Shown: piece by piece, positions 1 through 5,023 of the stretch
Numbering within the stretch: the first letter of the stretch is position 1
Layout of the letters: every line of letters begins with the position of its first letter
Source: JAXHTH01 sp034211115
GTDB taxonomy: Bacteria > Planctomycetota > Phycisphaerae > Phycisphaerales > SM1A02
Length of the DNA stretch: 5,023 nt
Reading direction: 5' to 3'
NCBI GenBank assembly: GCA_034211115.1
Contig: JAXHTH010000302.1
Span: forward strand, 1-5,023
The notes under the pieces: model-generated
The model's database searches: none
Told to the model about the DNA's origin: nothing
The model's input: only the letters and a program-made list of their open reading frames with translations
Translations under genes and position numbers: made by a program

Positions 1-808
1 GCTCCTTGTACGTCTCCGCCACCTCCGCCACGTCCCGCAGCAGCACGTCGGCGCCCTCGTGATGGGCGATCACCGTTCGCTCGATCTCGTCCGGCGACTG
101 GAACTGGCCGATCGTGCGCAGGCGCACGTCGAGCTTGCCGTCGGCGAGCCGGCCGGCGGAGATGTTCTGGTTCGTGTCCTGGATCACGCTCGCGAACTGC
201 CGGGGCGTGATGCCGTACTGCGCCAGCAGCACGGGATCGACGCGGATCTGGAGCTCGCGCTCACGGCCGCCGTAGACGTTGATTTCCGCGATCCCCGGCA
301 CGCGTTCGAGCACCGGTTCGATGCGATCGACGGCGAAGTCGCGCAACACGTCGATGTCGAAGTCCGGATCGGTGCTGCCGAAGACGATCCACGCGATGTA
401 ATCGCGGCTCTCCTCGTCGCTCGTGGCCAGGACCGGCTCGTCCACGCCCTCCGGATACTCGGGCACCTCGCGGAGCTTGTCGCTGACCTCCTGGAGCGCC
501 CCGGACTGGTTCGTCCCCGTGGCGAACTCGAGCCGGATGCGCCCGAATCCCTGTTGGGAGATGCTCGTCATCTCCTTGAGGTTGCTCAGGCCGAGCAGGC
601 GCTCCTCCTGTTTGTCGACGACGTTCTGCTCGATCTCCTGCGGGCTGGCCCCCTCCCAGAAGGTGGAGACGGTGATCACCGTGCTCTCCACGTTGGGGGT
701 GAGCTGGATGGGCAGCCGCGAAAGGGAAACCACGCCCGCGAGAATGATGAGGATCACGCCCACGGTGACGGTGACCGGCTGGCGAATGGCGAGGCGGATC
801 AGATCCAT
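1..808 (-). CDS. RND-family efflux transporter permease, N-terminal part (runs off left edge)
   Basis: This is the first 269 codons of an AcrB-like (HAE1/RND) inner-membrane pump, a family of about 1,000-1,050 residues that uses the proton gradient to export drugs, lipids or other hydrophobic compounds from the periplasm. The ATG at 806-808 gives MDLIRLAIRQPVTVTV, followed by a hydrophobic first transmembrane helix (about residues 12-30). The family-typical start of the periplasmic porter domain comes next: LPIQLTPNVE, then FWEGASPQEIEQNVVDKQEE (about 50-69), and later the VPGIAEINVYGGRERELQI and ITPRQFASVIQDTN segments. The start is firm: AAGGAGG lies 7 nt upstream and the adaptor stop is only 3 bp away. 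The proton-relay transmembrane helices and most of the pump lie outside the window, so substrate class cannot be judged. The reading frame is intact to the edge. Family assignment is very secure; the substrate is unknown. Confidence 0.95.
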   Translation of the reverse strand, partial: MDLIRLAIRQPVTVTVGVILIILAGVVSLSRLPIQLTPNVESTVITVSTFWEGASPQEIEQNVVDKQEERLLGLSNLKEMTSISQQGFGRIRLEFATGTNQSGALQEVSDKLREVPEYPEGVDEPVLATSDEESRDYIAWIVFGSTDPDFDIDVLRDFAVDRIEPVLERVPGIAEINVYGGRERELQIRVDPVLLAQYGITPRQFASVIQDTNQNISAGRLADGKLDVRLRTIGQFQSPDEIERTVIAHHEGADVLLRDVAEVAETYKE

Positions 809-811
809 GCG

Positions 812-2086
812 TCAGCCTCCTTCGCGTTCGGAGCGGGATGCTTCGCCGCGCGGCTCGGGGGGCGCCGCCCCGCCGGGCGCGCGGGCGGTTTCCGTTCCGG
901 TCGTGTCGATGACGGTGATCGCCATCATCGGGCGCAGACGCTCGTTGCCTTCGACCACCACGAGGTCGCCCTCCTTCAGCGGGCCGGGGCGGACGGCGAC
1001 CGCTTCATCGTGCTCGAAGAGCACGCTGACCTGGCGCGGCGCCGCCTGGGCCGGAGGAGCGGCCGATCCCCCCGGTGATGCCGGAGGCCGGCTCACCATG
1101 TAGACGAAGAACCCCGCCTCGTTGCGCATCAGCGCGTCCCGGGGCACCAGCACGTGCCGGCCGCGCTCGCCCGTGGGAACCCGGCCGGTCACCGACATCC
1201 CCGGCGCAAGCGCATCGTCCTCATCCTCGATGCGAACGACCAGATAGAACGTCCGGGCGACGGGATCCACCTGTCGGATGATGCGCGGGCGGGTCGGAGG
1301 ATAGCTCCGTCGTGATGCCCGCACCTGGACGCCCACCTCCACGTTCTCCTTCGTGACCGCCTCGGCGTAGTCCTGAGGCACGGCGAGCCAGGCCTCGAAG
1401 GTCCCGACGGACACGAGCTCCACGAGCGGATCGCCGGCCCCCACCCATTGGCCCACCTCCGTGTGCTTGGCGACGATCACGCCGTCGAACGGCGCGGTGA
1501 TCACCGTGTCCTCGAGCCTCGTGCGGAGGAGTTCGGCCTGTGCGTGCAGGACGTCGACGTTGCGCTTTGCCTGCTCGTGTCGGGCCTGGGCGACCTGGAG
1601 ATCCGCCTCCGCGTCGGCGAGTTCCTTGGGGTTCCCCGCCCGCTGCTCGGACAGCTCCTTGAGCAGATCGTAATCGCGCTGCGTGCGGCGGACCTGGGCG
1701 GCTCGCTCCGCGACCGTCGCCTGCGCGACCAGCTCCTCGGCCTCGATCCGCTGCAGGTCCAGTCGAAGCCGGCGATCATCGAGTCTCGCGAGCATGTCGC
1801 CCTTGTTCACAGCGTCGCCTTCCTCGACGGGGAAGGCGATGACCTGGCCGTCCTCGAGCGTCGCCACGTTCGAGCGGGCCCGGGCGCGGAGATCGCCGGT
1901 GATCTGCCGCTGCTCCTGGACCTCGGCCACCACCACCGGCTCGGCCCGCACGGGTGTCGGCGGCTGTCCCCCCGGCGGTCCCTGCGCCCCGGCCGGGCCG
2001 GCCGGCAGCGCGGCGAGAAAGACCGCCGCCGCCGATGCCGCACGCGCCCCGAACCGTCTCTCGGCTGTTCGCTTCGTTCGTCTCAC
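812..2086 (-). CDS. RND efflux periplasmic adaptor (membrane fusion protein, HlyD/AcrA type)
   Basis: This 424-residue protein would link the inner-membrane RND pump to an outer-membrane channel. It has an Arg-rich N-terminus, a hydrophobic stretch (about 16-29) and an AGA|QG-like cleavage site near residue 34. No cysteine is present, so it is an ordinary secreted protein and not an AcrA-like lipoprotein. The first lipoyl half follows (about 74-104, with VEEGDAVNKGDMLARLDD), then an alpha-helical hairpin rich in Ala/Glu/Arg/Gln (about 106-192). The second lipoyl half (about 192-228) contains TVITAPFDGVIVAKHTEVGQ, and a beta-barrel runs to about 303. The membrane-proximal domain is interrupted by a Pro/Ala-rich insert (333-351), and the last 30 residues are a low-complexity charged tail. 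The start is a GTG overlapping the repressor stop (GTGA); the next in-frame Met is at residue 98, inside the lipoyl domain, so the GTG is needed. Specificity cannot be inferred. Confidence 0.93.
   Translation of the reverse strand: MRRTKRTAERRFGARAASAAAVFLAALPAGPAGAQGPPGGQPPTPVRAEPVVVAEVQEQRQITGDLRARARSNVATLEDGQVIAFPVEEGDAVNKGDMLARLDDRRLRLDLQRIEAEELVAQATVAERAAQVRRTQRDYDLLKELSEQRAGNPKELADAEADLQVAQARHEQAKRNVDVLHAQAELLRTRLEDTVITAPFDGVIVAKHTEVGQWVGAGDPLVELVSVGTFEAWLAVPQDYAEAVTKENVEVGVQVRASRRSYPPTRPRIIRQVDPVARTFYLVVRIEDEDDALAPGMSVTGRVPTGERGRHVLVPRDALMRNEAGFFVYMVSRPPASPGGSAAPPAQAAPRQVSVLFEHDEAVAVRPGPLKEGDLVVVEGNERLRPMMAITVIDTTGTETARAPGGAAPPEPRGEASRSEREGG
816..822 (-). promoter_or_regulatory. Strong ribosome binding site for the RND pump
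   Basis: The minus strand reads AAGGAGG here, a full Shine-Dalgarno match, 7 nt before the pump ATG at 808. It is embedded in the last codons of the adaptor gene, so ribosomes finishing the adaptor are placed directly at the pump start. It is much stronger than anything in front of the two upstream genes of the operon and supports the chosen start. Confidence 0.8.
2083..2086 (-). promoter_or_regulatory. GTGA stop/start overlap coupling repressor and adaptor translation
   Basis: On the minus strand the bases GTGA contain both the GTG start of the adaptor and the TGA stop of the TetR regulator. Upstream of it only a modest purine run (GAAAGG, about 10 nt before the GTG) could serve as ribosome site. 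Adaptor synthesis therefore probably depends on ribosomes that have just translated the regulator. Confidence 0.65.
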
Positions 2087-2781
2087 GCCTGTGCCTTTCG
2101 TGGCGTCATCGTGTGCTGTTTCTGCGCCTCGTGCAGCGCGTTCTCGATCGTCTGTTCATCACAACCCAGCCCGCGAAGTGAGAACGCGGCGATGCTTCGC
2201 GCAACCCGTCGCGACACCGCCTCATCCGCAAAGTCGATCCCGCTCAGCCGTTCGATGAACGGCCGGAAGATGCGGAAGTGCATGAGCTGTCCGAGAAGCC
2301 AGTGCGCCGCATTCAGGAGTTCTTCGCCCGGCGTGTCGGGCATGAGCACGCCGAGCACCGAGACCAGATCATCGGTGCGCGGTTTGAGGTAGTCGCGCAC
2401 CACCGCATCGATCGCCTCGCTGGGCTGAAGCGCCTCGCGGAGCATGAGCAGCCCGCAGGCGTCCATCTCCCGCCTCTGCGACGAGCGGTGAAAGAACGCC
2501 TGGATGAAGCGCACCAGTTGCGTGGCCGCGGCCGCGTCATCCGCCGGCGCTTCGGCGAGCATCTCCGAAAGCGACTCGCCATCGTAGTGGCCCATCGCCT
2601 GCCGCACCGACTCGAGGTAGAGATCGTGCTTGGAGCCGAAGTAGTACTTGATCGAGGCGACGTTCGCGCCGGCCTGTTCGGCGATCTCACGAATGCCGAC
2701 CTCGGCGTAGCCGCGGCTGCTGAACAGCCGCTGCGCCGCCTCGAGCAAGGCCTCGCGGGTTTGACTGGAGGACTCGGGCAT
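2083..2781 (-). CDS. TetR/AcrR-family transcriptional regulator, CecR/DUF1956-like
   Basis: This 232-residue protein is probably the local repressor of the efflux operon. The N-terminal TetR DNA-binding domain is clear: TREALLEAAQRLFSSRGYAE (8-27), then the helix-turn-helix IREIAEQAGANVASIKYYFG (30-49) and SKHDLYLESV. The N-VASIKYYFGSK-DLYL pattern resembles E. coli CecR (YbiH, 223 aa), and the rest (about 75-225) would be the helical ligand-binding and dimerisation domain of that group (DUF1956). This is judged by eye, not by profile search. I chose the ATG at 2779-2781; a TTG four codons upstream (2793) is possible, but it has no ribosome site and the TetR domain does not need those residues. 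The gene overlaps the adaptor start by 4 bp and is first in its operon, with a 16-bp palindrome 34 bp upstream. Both points suggest autoregulation of repressor, adaptor and pump together. The ligand is unknown. Confidence 0.9.
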   Translation of the reverse strand: MPESSSQTREALLEAAQRLFSSRGYAEVGIREIAEQAGANVASIKYYFGSKHDLYLESVRQAMGHYDGESLSEMLAEAPADDAAAATQLVRFIQAFFHRSSQRREMDACGLLMLREALQPSEAIDAVVRDYLKPRTDDLVSVLGVLMPDTPGEELLNAAHWLLGQLMHFRIFRPFIERLSGIDFADEAVSRRVARSIAAFSLRGLGCDEQTIENALHEAQKQHTMTPRKAQA

Positions 2782-2792
2782 CCTGAACGGCA

Positions 2793-2821
2793 ACGGTAGG
2801 CTGGCGCGGCCGCGGAATCAA
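2793..2821 (-). promoter_or_regulatory. Possible sigma70-type promoter of the efflux operon
   Basis: On the minus strand TTGATT (2816-2821) is followed, after exactly 17 bp, by TACCGT (2793-2798). That gives 4 of 6 matches to the -35 consensus and the three most conserved positions (TA...T) of the -10. The -35 lies inside the 16-bp palindrome, as expected for a repressible promoter. Transcription would begin near 2786, only about five bases before the regulator ATG, so the message would be almost leaderless. The -10 is weak and the spacer is all GC-rich, so this is a suggestion only. Confidence 0.3.
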
Positions 2822-2831
2822 TCGATTGATT
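2816..2831. promoter_or_regulatory. 16-bp perfect palindrome, probable TetR operator
   Basis: AATCAATCGATTGATT is identical to its reverse complement over all 16 bases. It is an AT-rich island in a spacer that is otherwise mostly G and C. It lies 34 bp upstream of the ATG of the TetR-family regulator and overlaps the candidate -35 element. TetR-family dimers commonly bind palindromes of about 14-20 bp in their own promoters, so it is the natural candidate operator. The palindrome is seen directly; its role is inferred. It is unlikely to be a transcription terminator because there is no loop, no GC stem and no T-tract. Confidence 0.6.
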
Positions 2832-3022
2832 GAGGATTCGGAGCCCCCCGCTCAGGCATGAGCCGAGGCTGCCCCGCTCGCTCGCGGTCCATGATGCCCC
2901 TCGCCGAAGTCAAACATCGGGCCTCGGCAGCCGGGGGCAGGCCGGGGGTGTTGCGCCGACGCCGCCGACCGGCCCTCCACCCCCTGCCGGCCGCACGACA
3001 TCGATCCGGCCGGCCGCGATCG
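2832..3022. other. GC-rich non-coding spacer between efflux operon and tRNA-Arg
   Basis: No credible gene is visible on either strand. The stretch contains a small inverted repeat GCTCA-GGCA-TGAGC (2850-2863), a distant pair GCCGAGGC (2862-2869) / GCCTCGGC (2921-2928), and a stem GGGGGTG (2944-2950) / CACCCCC (2978-2984). That last stem can be extended by GGCC/GGCC (2940-2943 with 2989-2992) across a 4-nt bulge. None has a T-tract, and in sequence this rich in G and C such pairs arise easily by chance. The two flanking transcription units diverge from this spacer. Confidence 0.5.
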
Positions 3023-3031
3023 TGTTAGAAT
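3023..3031 (+). promoter_or_regulatory. Extended -10 promoter element for tRNA-Arg
   Basis: TGTTAGAAT fits the extended -10 pattern TGnTATAAT with one mismatch (TAGAAT, 5 of 6). It ends 10 bp before the first base of the mature tRNA, so transcription would begin only a few bases upstream of the acceptor stem. At a 17-bp spacing the -35 position (3003-3008) reads GATCCG, which is not a recognisable -35; the TG extension may compensate. Being right in front of a tRNA makes the call reasonable. Confidence 0.5.
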
Positions 3032-3041
3032 CGATCCCTCA

Positions 3042-3115
3042 GCGCCCGTAGCTCAATCGGATAGAGCATCGGTCTTCGGAACCGAGGGTTGCAGGTTCGA
3101 GTCCTGCCGGGCGCG
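3042..3115 (+). tRNA. tRNA-Arg, anticodon UCG (74 nt)
   Basis: The cloverleaf folds completely. The acceptor stem is GCGCCCG/CGGGCGC (3042-3048 with 3108-3114), with discriminator G3115. The D stem GCTC/GAGC encloses a 9-nt loop, the anticodon stem is TCGGT/ACCGA with loop CTTCGGA, the variable loop is 5 nt, and the T arm is GCAGG-TTCGAGT-CCTGC. All stem positions are Watson-Crick pairs. The anticodon TCG (3076-3078) reads the arginine codon CGA and possibly CGG; G37 is as expected next to a 36-G. The 3' CCA is not encoded (GTTC follows), so it must be added by a nucleotidyltransferase. The gene faces the TPR-protein gene convergently. It is not disrupted, and no second copy of its 3' end is visible in the window, so there is no sign of an integrated element here. 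Confidence 0.97.
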
Positions 3116-3120
3116 TTCAA

Positions 3121-3143
3121 GAATGGGGTTTTTGGCCCCTTCG
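3121..3143. terminator. Weak hairpin just after the tRNA, possible terminator
   Basis: GAA-T-GGGG / CCCC-TTC can pair as a 7-bp stem with one bulged T, around a 7-nt TTTTTGG loop, starting 6 bases downstream of the tRNA. There is no run of T after the stem on either strand, so it is not a classic intrinsic terminator. It could serve as a processing boundary or a weak stop between two convergent genes. Confidence 0.25.
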
Positions 3144-3150
3144 ACCCGCC

Positions 3151-3172
3151 GATTGCGCAGTGATTGCGCAGT
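3151..3172. repeat. 11-bp tandem duplication (two copies)
   Basis: GATTGCGCAGT occurs twice head to tail (3151-3161 and 3162-3172), followed by GA, the start of a third unit. Each copy carries the palindrome TGCGCA, so the two palindromes sit 11 bp apart, roughly one turn of the helix. The unit length is not a multiple of three, which fits non-coding DNA. It may be simple replication slippage; paired protein-binding sites are possible but unsupported. Confidence 0.7.
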
Positions 3173-3324
3173 GAGGTCCAAGTCCGGAGGGCGCTTCCGC
3201 TGGTGGAGTCCGATCGAGCGGCGGCTGCTTTGCGGGCATCGCGCGGAGCGGTGTGCGCATGACAACGGACGAAGGCCGTGTCCCGCCGTACCGACTCCGG
3301 AGATGGGGGACCAACCCGCCCTGG

Positions 3325-5023
3325 TCATCGGCGGCGGTATGACTCCAGATCCGCCTCGAGCACTGCGCGAAGTTCGATCGCCTCGGCGTCCTCCTCGCCT
3401 TCGAGGAGCTGCAGTGTCTGCGTGGCGAGTTCGATCGCGCGCTTGTTATCGCCCGTCAGGTGGCAGGCAAAGGCCAGATCCCGGAGCAGGGCCGGCGTCG
3501 GCTGCTCCGTGAGCTCCGCGGCCTGCTCGGCATACCGAAGCGCTGCTTCGCCGTCTTCGAGCTTGGCCATCAGCTTCGACAGCTCGTGCAGCGTCTCGAT
3601 TAGGCCTGACCGGCCCGTTGCATCAAGCTTGTCAGCGGCGTTTAACGCCTGGTAGCGTTTGCGCGCCGCCTGGAGATGCTCGACCGCCTCGCCCGGGCGG
3701 CCGGCCTTCACGAGCCGAAGGCCGAGATTGACCATCGCCGCGGGCAAGCGCTCTCGCCAGCGGGCATTGTCCGGGTCCGCGTCGGCGAGCTCTTCATAGA
3801 TGGTCACCGCTTCGCGGGCCGGCTCGATCGCGCCGGTCAGATCGCCCAGCTCCGCGCGTGCCTTGGCGATTCCCTCGCAGCTCGCCGCGAGAAGAAGCCG
3901 GTACAGCGTATCTTCCGGATGTTCATCGACGAGTGCCTGCATCATCGATTCCAGTTCGAGGTACTCCTCCAGCGCCGCCTCCCAGTCGCCCATCATGCCC
4001 TTCGTGCCGGCGGTGATTTCGTAGAGGCCCGCAAGGTCACGCTGCGCCCGCGCGCTGTCCGGATTATCTTCAGCACGTTGCCTGGCCACGCGAAGGGAAT
4101 CATCAAGATGACCGAGTGCCTCCTCAGGTCGGTCCATGCGCAGCAGTACTCGTGCGCCGGAGTAATGAAGCATGACCAAGCTGCGCCGCCAGCTGCTGTT
4201 GTCCTTGTCCGCATCGACGAGTTGCTCGCGGATGGCGATGGCATCTTCGTATCGGCGCTGTGCCGCCTCGTATTCCCCGCGGCTTTCCAGCCGACCGCCG
4301 ATGCGGTGCAGGATCCTCGCCACGTCGTCTTTCAGCTCCAGATCGTTCGGATGCTCAGCAGCAAGCCTCTGACGGAGTGTGAGCGACCGTCTGTAATACT
4401 GAAGGGCCTTTGTATCGTCGCCCCCTCTGGCGTGTGCTTCACCGACGCTGGACAAGGCATGAGCAAGATCTCTTTGGCTCTGGAAGTCGTTCGGCTCACC
4501 GGCCGCGAGCGCCTCGCGCATGGCCAACGACGCCTCGTAGGCTTCGAGTGCGCCGGACGTGTCGCCTGTTCGCTTCAAGATGTCGCCGATGCGAAGATAC
4601 GTAGATGAGAGGTCCCGCTGGAGTGCGGTATCATTAGGAACGCTCTCCAGTTGCTTCTGCTGAATCGTCTCCGCTGCGCGATAGCAGGTCAGAGCGCTGG
4701 CCAGATCGCCGCGACTCGCCGTTCTCACTCCGCCCCGGATGTCGCCGACCCGCGCGTACCCGGAAGCCAGATCGCGCTGGAGATCGACATCATCACCCAC
4801 GTCCCTTGCGAGCGCATCGAGATACTCCAGGGCGGTTGATACGAGCAGTTCTCGCGCCGGCAGCGAGCCATCCAGATCCACGATGGCGTCGTGAAAACCG
4901 AACATGAAGGTGTGAGCAAGCGACCGGACCTGGTCAAACCGTCGTTCAGCGAGTTTGCGCTGATCCTCGGCGAGAGCGCGTTGTTGGATTGCATCCGCCT
5001 CCGCAAGTTCGGCCTCGTGCTGC
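3325..5023 (-). CDS. C-terminal 565 residues of a large TPR protein, probably a Ser/Thr protein kinase (runs off right edge)
   Basis: The frame is open from the right edge to the TGA at 3325-3327. An ATG at 4903-4905 exists, but it sits inside conserved sequence (SLAHTFMFGFHDAIVDL), and the 39 codons before it are open and protein-like, so the true start is outside the window. Visible parts are a charged helical, probably coiled-coil stretch (fragment residues 1-30, with AEADAIQQRALAEDQRKLAE), then the linker RFDQVRSLAHTFMFGFHDAI and LPARELLVSTALEYLDALA. About ten TPR-like helical repeats then run to the end (from about residue 78), finishing in YRRR. From memory of the family, this coiled-coil, linker and QRDLA...GD repeat tail follows a Hanks-type kinase domain, and often a transmembrane helix, in large planctomycete, acidobacterial and myxobacterial kinases. 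The kinase part is not visible, so that half is inference. TPRs usually bind proteins, so partner recruitment in signalling is likely. No frameshift is seen. Confidence 0.88.
   Translation of the reverse strand, partial: QHEAELAEADAIQQRALAEDQRKLAERRFDQVRSLAHTFMFGFHDAIVDLDGSLPARELLVSTALEYLDALARDVGDDVDLQRDLASGYARVGDIRGGVRTASRGDLASALTCYRAAETIQQKQLESVPNDTALQRDLSSTYLRIGDILKRTGDTSGALEAYEASLAMREALAAGEPNDFQSQRDLAHALSSVGEAHARGGDDTKALQYYRRSLTLRQRLAAEHPNDLELKDDVARILHRIGGRLESRGEYEAAQRRYEDAIAIREQLVDADKDNSSWRRSLVMLHYSGARVLLRMDRPEEALGHLDDSLRVARQRAEDNPDSARAQRDLAGLYEITAGTKGMMGDWEAALEEYLELESMMQALVDEHPEDTLYRLLLAASCEGIAKARAELGDLTGAIEPAREAVTIYEELADADPDNARWRERLPAAMVNLGLRLVKAGRPGEAVEHLQAARKRYQALNAADKLDATGRSGLIETLHELSKLMAKLEDGEAALRYAEQAAELTEQPTPALLRDLAFACHLTGDNKRAIELATQTLQLLEGEEDAEAIELRAVLEADLESYRRR
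3622..4791 (-). repeat. Array of TPR-like repeats with a 48-residue period
   Basis: Aligning the protein on the motif [DN]xxxQRDLaxxxxxxGdxxxxxGdxxxAlxxYxxsLxxxxxLxxxxPx gives consecutive blocks at 4633-4791 (53 aa, 5-residue insert), 4489-4632, 4345-4488, 4201-4344, 4057-4200, 3913-4056 and 3769-3912 (each exactly 48 aa), and 3622-3768 (49 aa). Two shorter or degenerate blocks follow (3502-3621, 3328-3501). Each block looks like a pair of helices plus a third connecting helix, longer than the canonical 34-residue TPR. QRDL is clearest in blocks 1, 2, 3 and 6 and is eroded in the others, so these are old, diverged copies, not recent DNA duplications. Confidence 0.8.

Noticed and set aside
59..1078. 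339-residue plus-strand open frame opposite the pump and the adaptor
   Set aside because: It crosses the junction of two confidently identified minus-strand genes and its His/Asp/Arg-rich composition is typical of an antisense artefact.
1448..2392. Long plus-strand open frame opposite the adaptor and the repressor
   Set aside because: It spans two well-supported genes on the other strand, is Arg-rich and has no recognisable domain. Long antisense frames are expected in high-GC coding DNA.
3042..3115. tRNA-Arg as the attachment site of an integrated element within the window
   Set aside because: The tRNA 3' end is not repeated elsewhere in the window, no integrase is visible, and base composition on both sides is similar.
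3117..3314. Possible small gene or integrase remnant between the tRNA and the TPR gene
   Set aside because: No frame on either strand gives a recognisable domain, ribosome site or integrase motif (no R-HxxR-Y), and the 11-bp duplication there is not a multiple of three.
3309..3326. GACCA-(8 nt)-TGGTC hairpin overlapping the stop of the TPR gene, considered as its terminator
   Set aside because: The stem is only 5 bp, it overlaps the stop codon, and on the minus strand it is followed by a C-run, not a T-run.
3053..3328. 91-residue minus-strand reading frame ending ARQDSNLQPSVPKTDALSD
   Set aside because: Its C-terminal part is the reverse complement of the tRNA-Arg gene. RQDSNLQP-type endings are a well-known false protein produced by reading tRNA genes backwards. 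The rest resembles no family I know.
3676..4608. 310-residue plus-strand open frame opposite the TPR repeats
   Set aside because: It is a shadow of the repeat-bearing gene: no family resemblance, and the minus-strand frame shows clear periodic protein signal throughout.

Overview
The window is GC-rich bacterial chromosome with tightly packed genes. Its mix of features suggests a planctomycete or another high-GC Gram-negative lineage: a probable three-gene RND efflux operon, and the long 48-residue-period TPR tail typical of large Hanks-type serine/threonine kinases in Planctomycetota, Acidobacteriota and Myxococcota. The lineage is an inference from protein style; no rRNA or marker gene is present to settle it.

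Layout. Positions 1-2781 hold an operon on the minus strand, read right to left: a TetR-family repressor of the CecR/DUF1956 type (2083-2781), a periplasmic adaptor (membrane fusion protein, 812-2086), and the first 269 codons of an RND inner-membrane pump (808 to the left edge). The first two genes overlap by 4 bp (GTGA). The pump starts 3 bp after the adaptor stop, behind a strong Shine-Dalgarno sequence, so all three are probably one transcript. Immediately upstream of the repressor is a perfect 16-bp palindrome (2816-2831) that overlaps a plausible -35 element. It is the obvious candidate operator for autoregulation of the whole operon.

Positions 2832-3041 are a non-coding, very GC-rich spacer ending in an extended -10 promoter. 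This reads rightward into an intact tRNA-Arg with anticodon UCG (3042-3115, no encoded CCA). Positions 3116-3324 hold no convincing gene. This stretch has a small hairpin and an 11-bp tandem duplication, and it separates the tRNA from the convergent gene to the right.

Positions 3325 to the right edge hold the C-terminal 565 residues of a large minus-strand protein: a charged coiled-coil stretch, a conserved linker, then about ten TPR-like repeats, six of them in a row exactly 48 residues long. Its true start, and probably a kinase domain, lie beyond the window.

How the genes work together: the repressor probably senses a toxic compound and releases the operon. The adaptor and pump would then export it, using an outer-membrane channel that is not encoded in the visible part. 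I found no mobile element, CRISPR array or clearly new system. The most testable points are the operator palindrome and the exact repeat period of the TPR protein.
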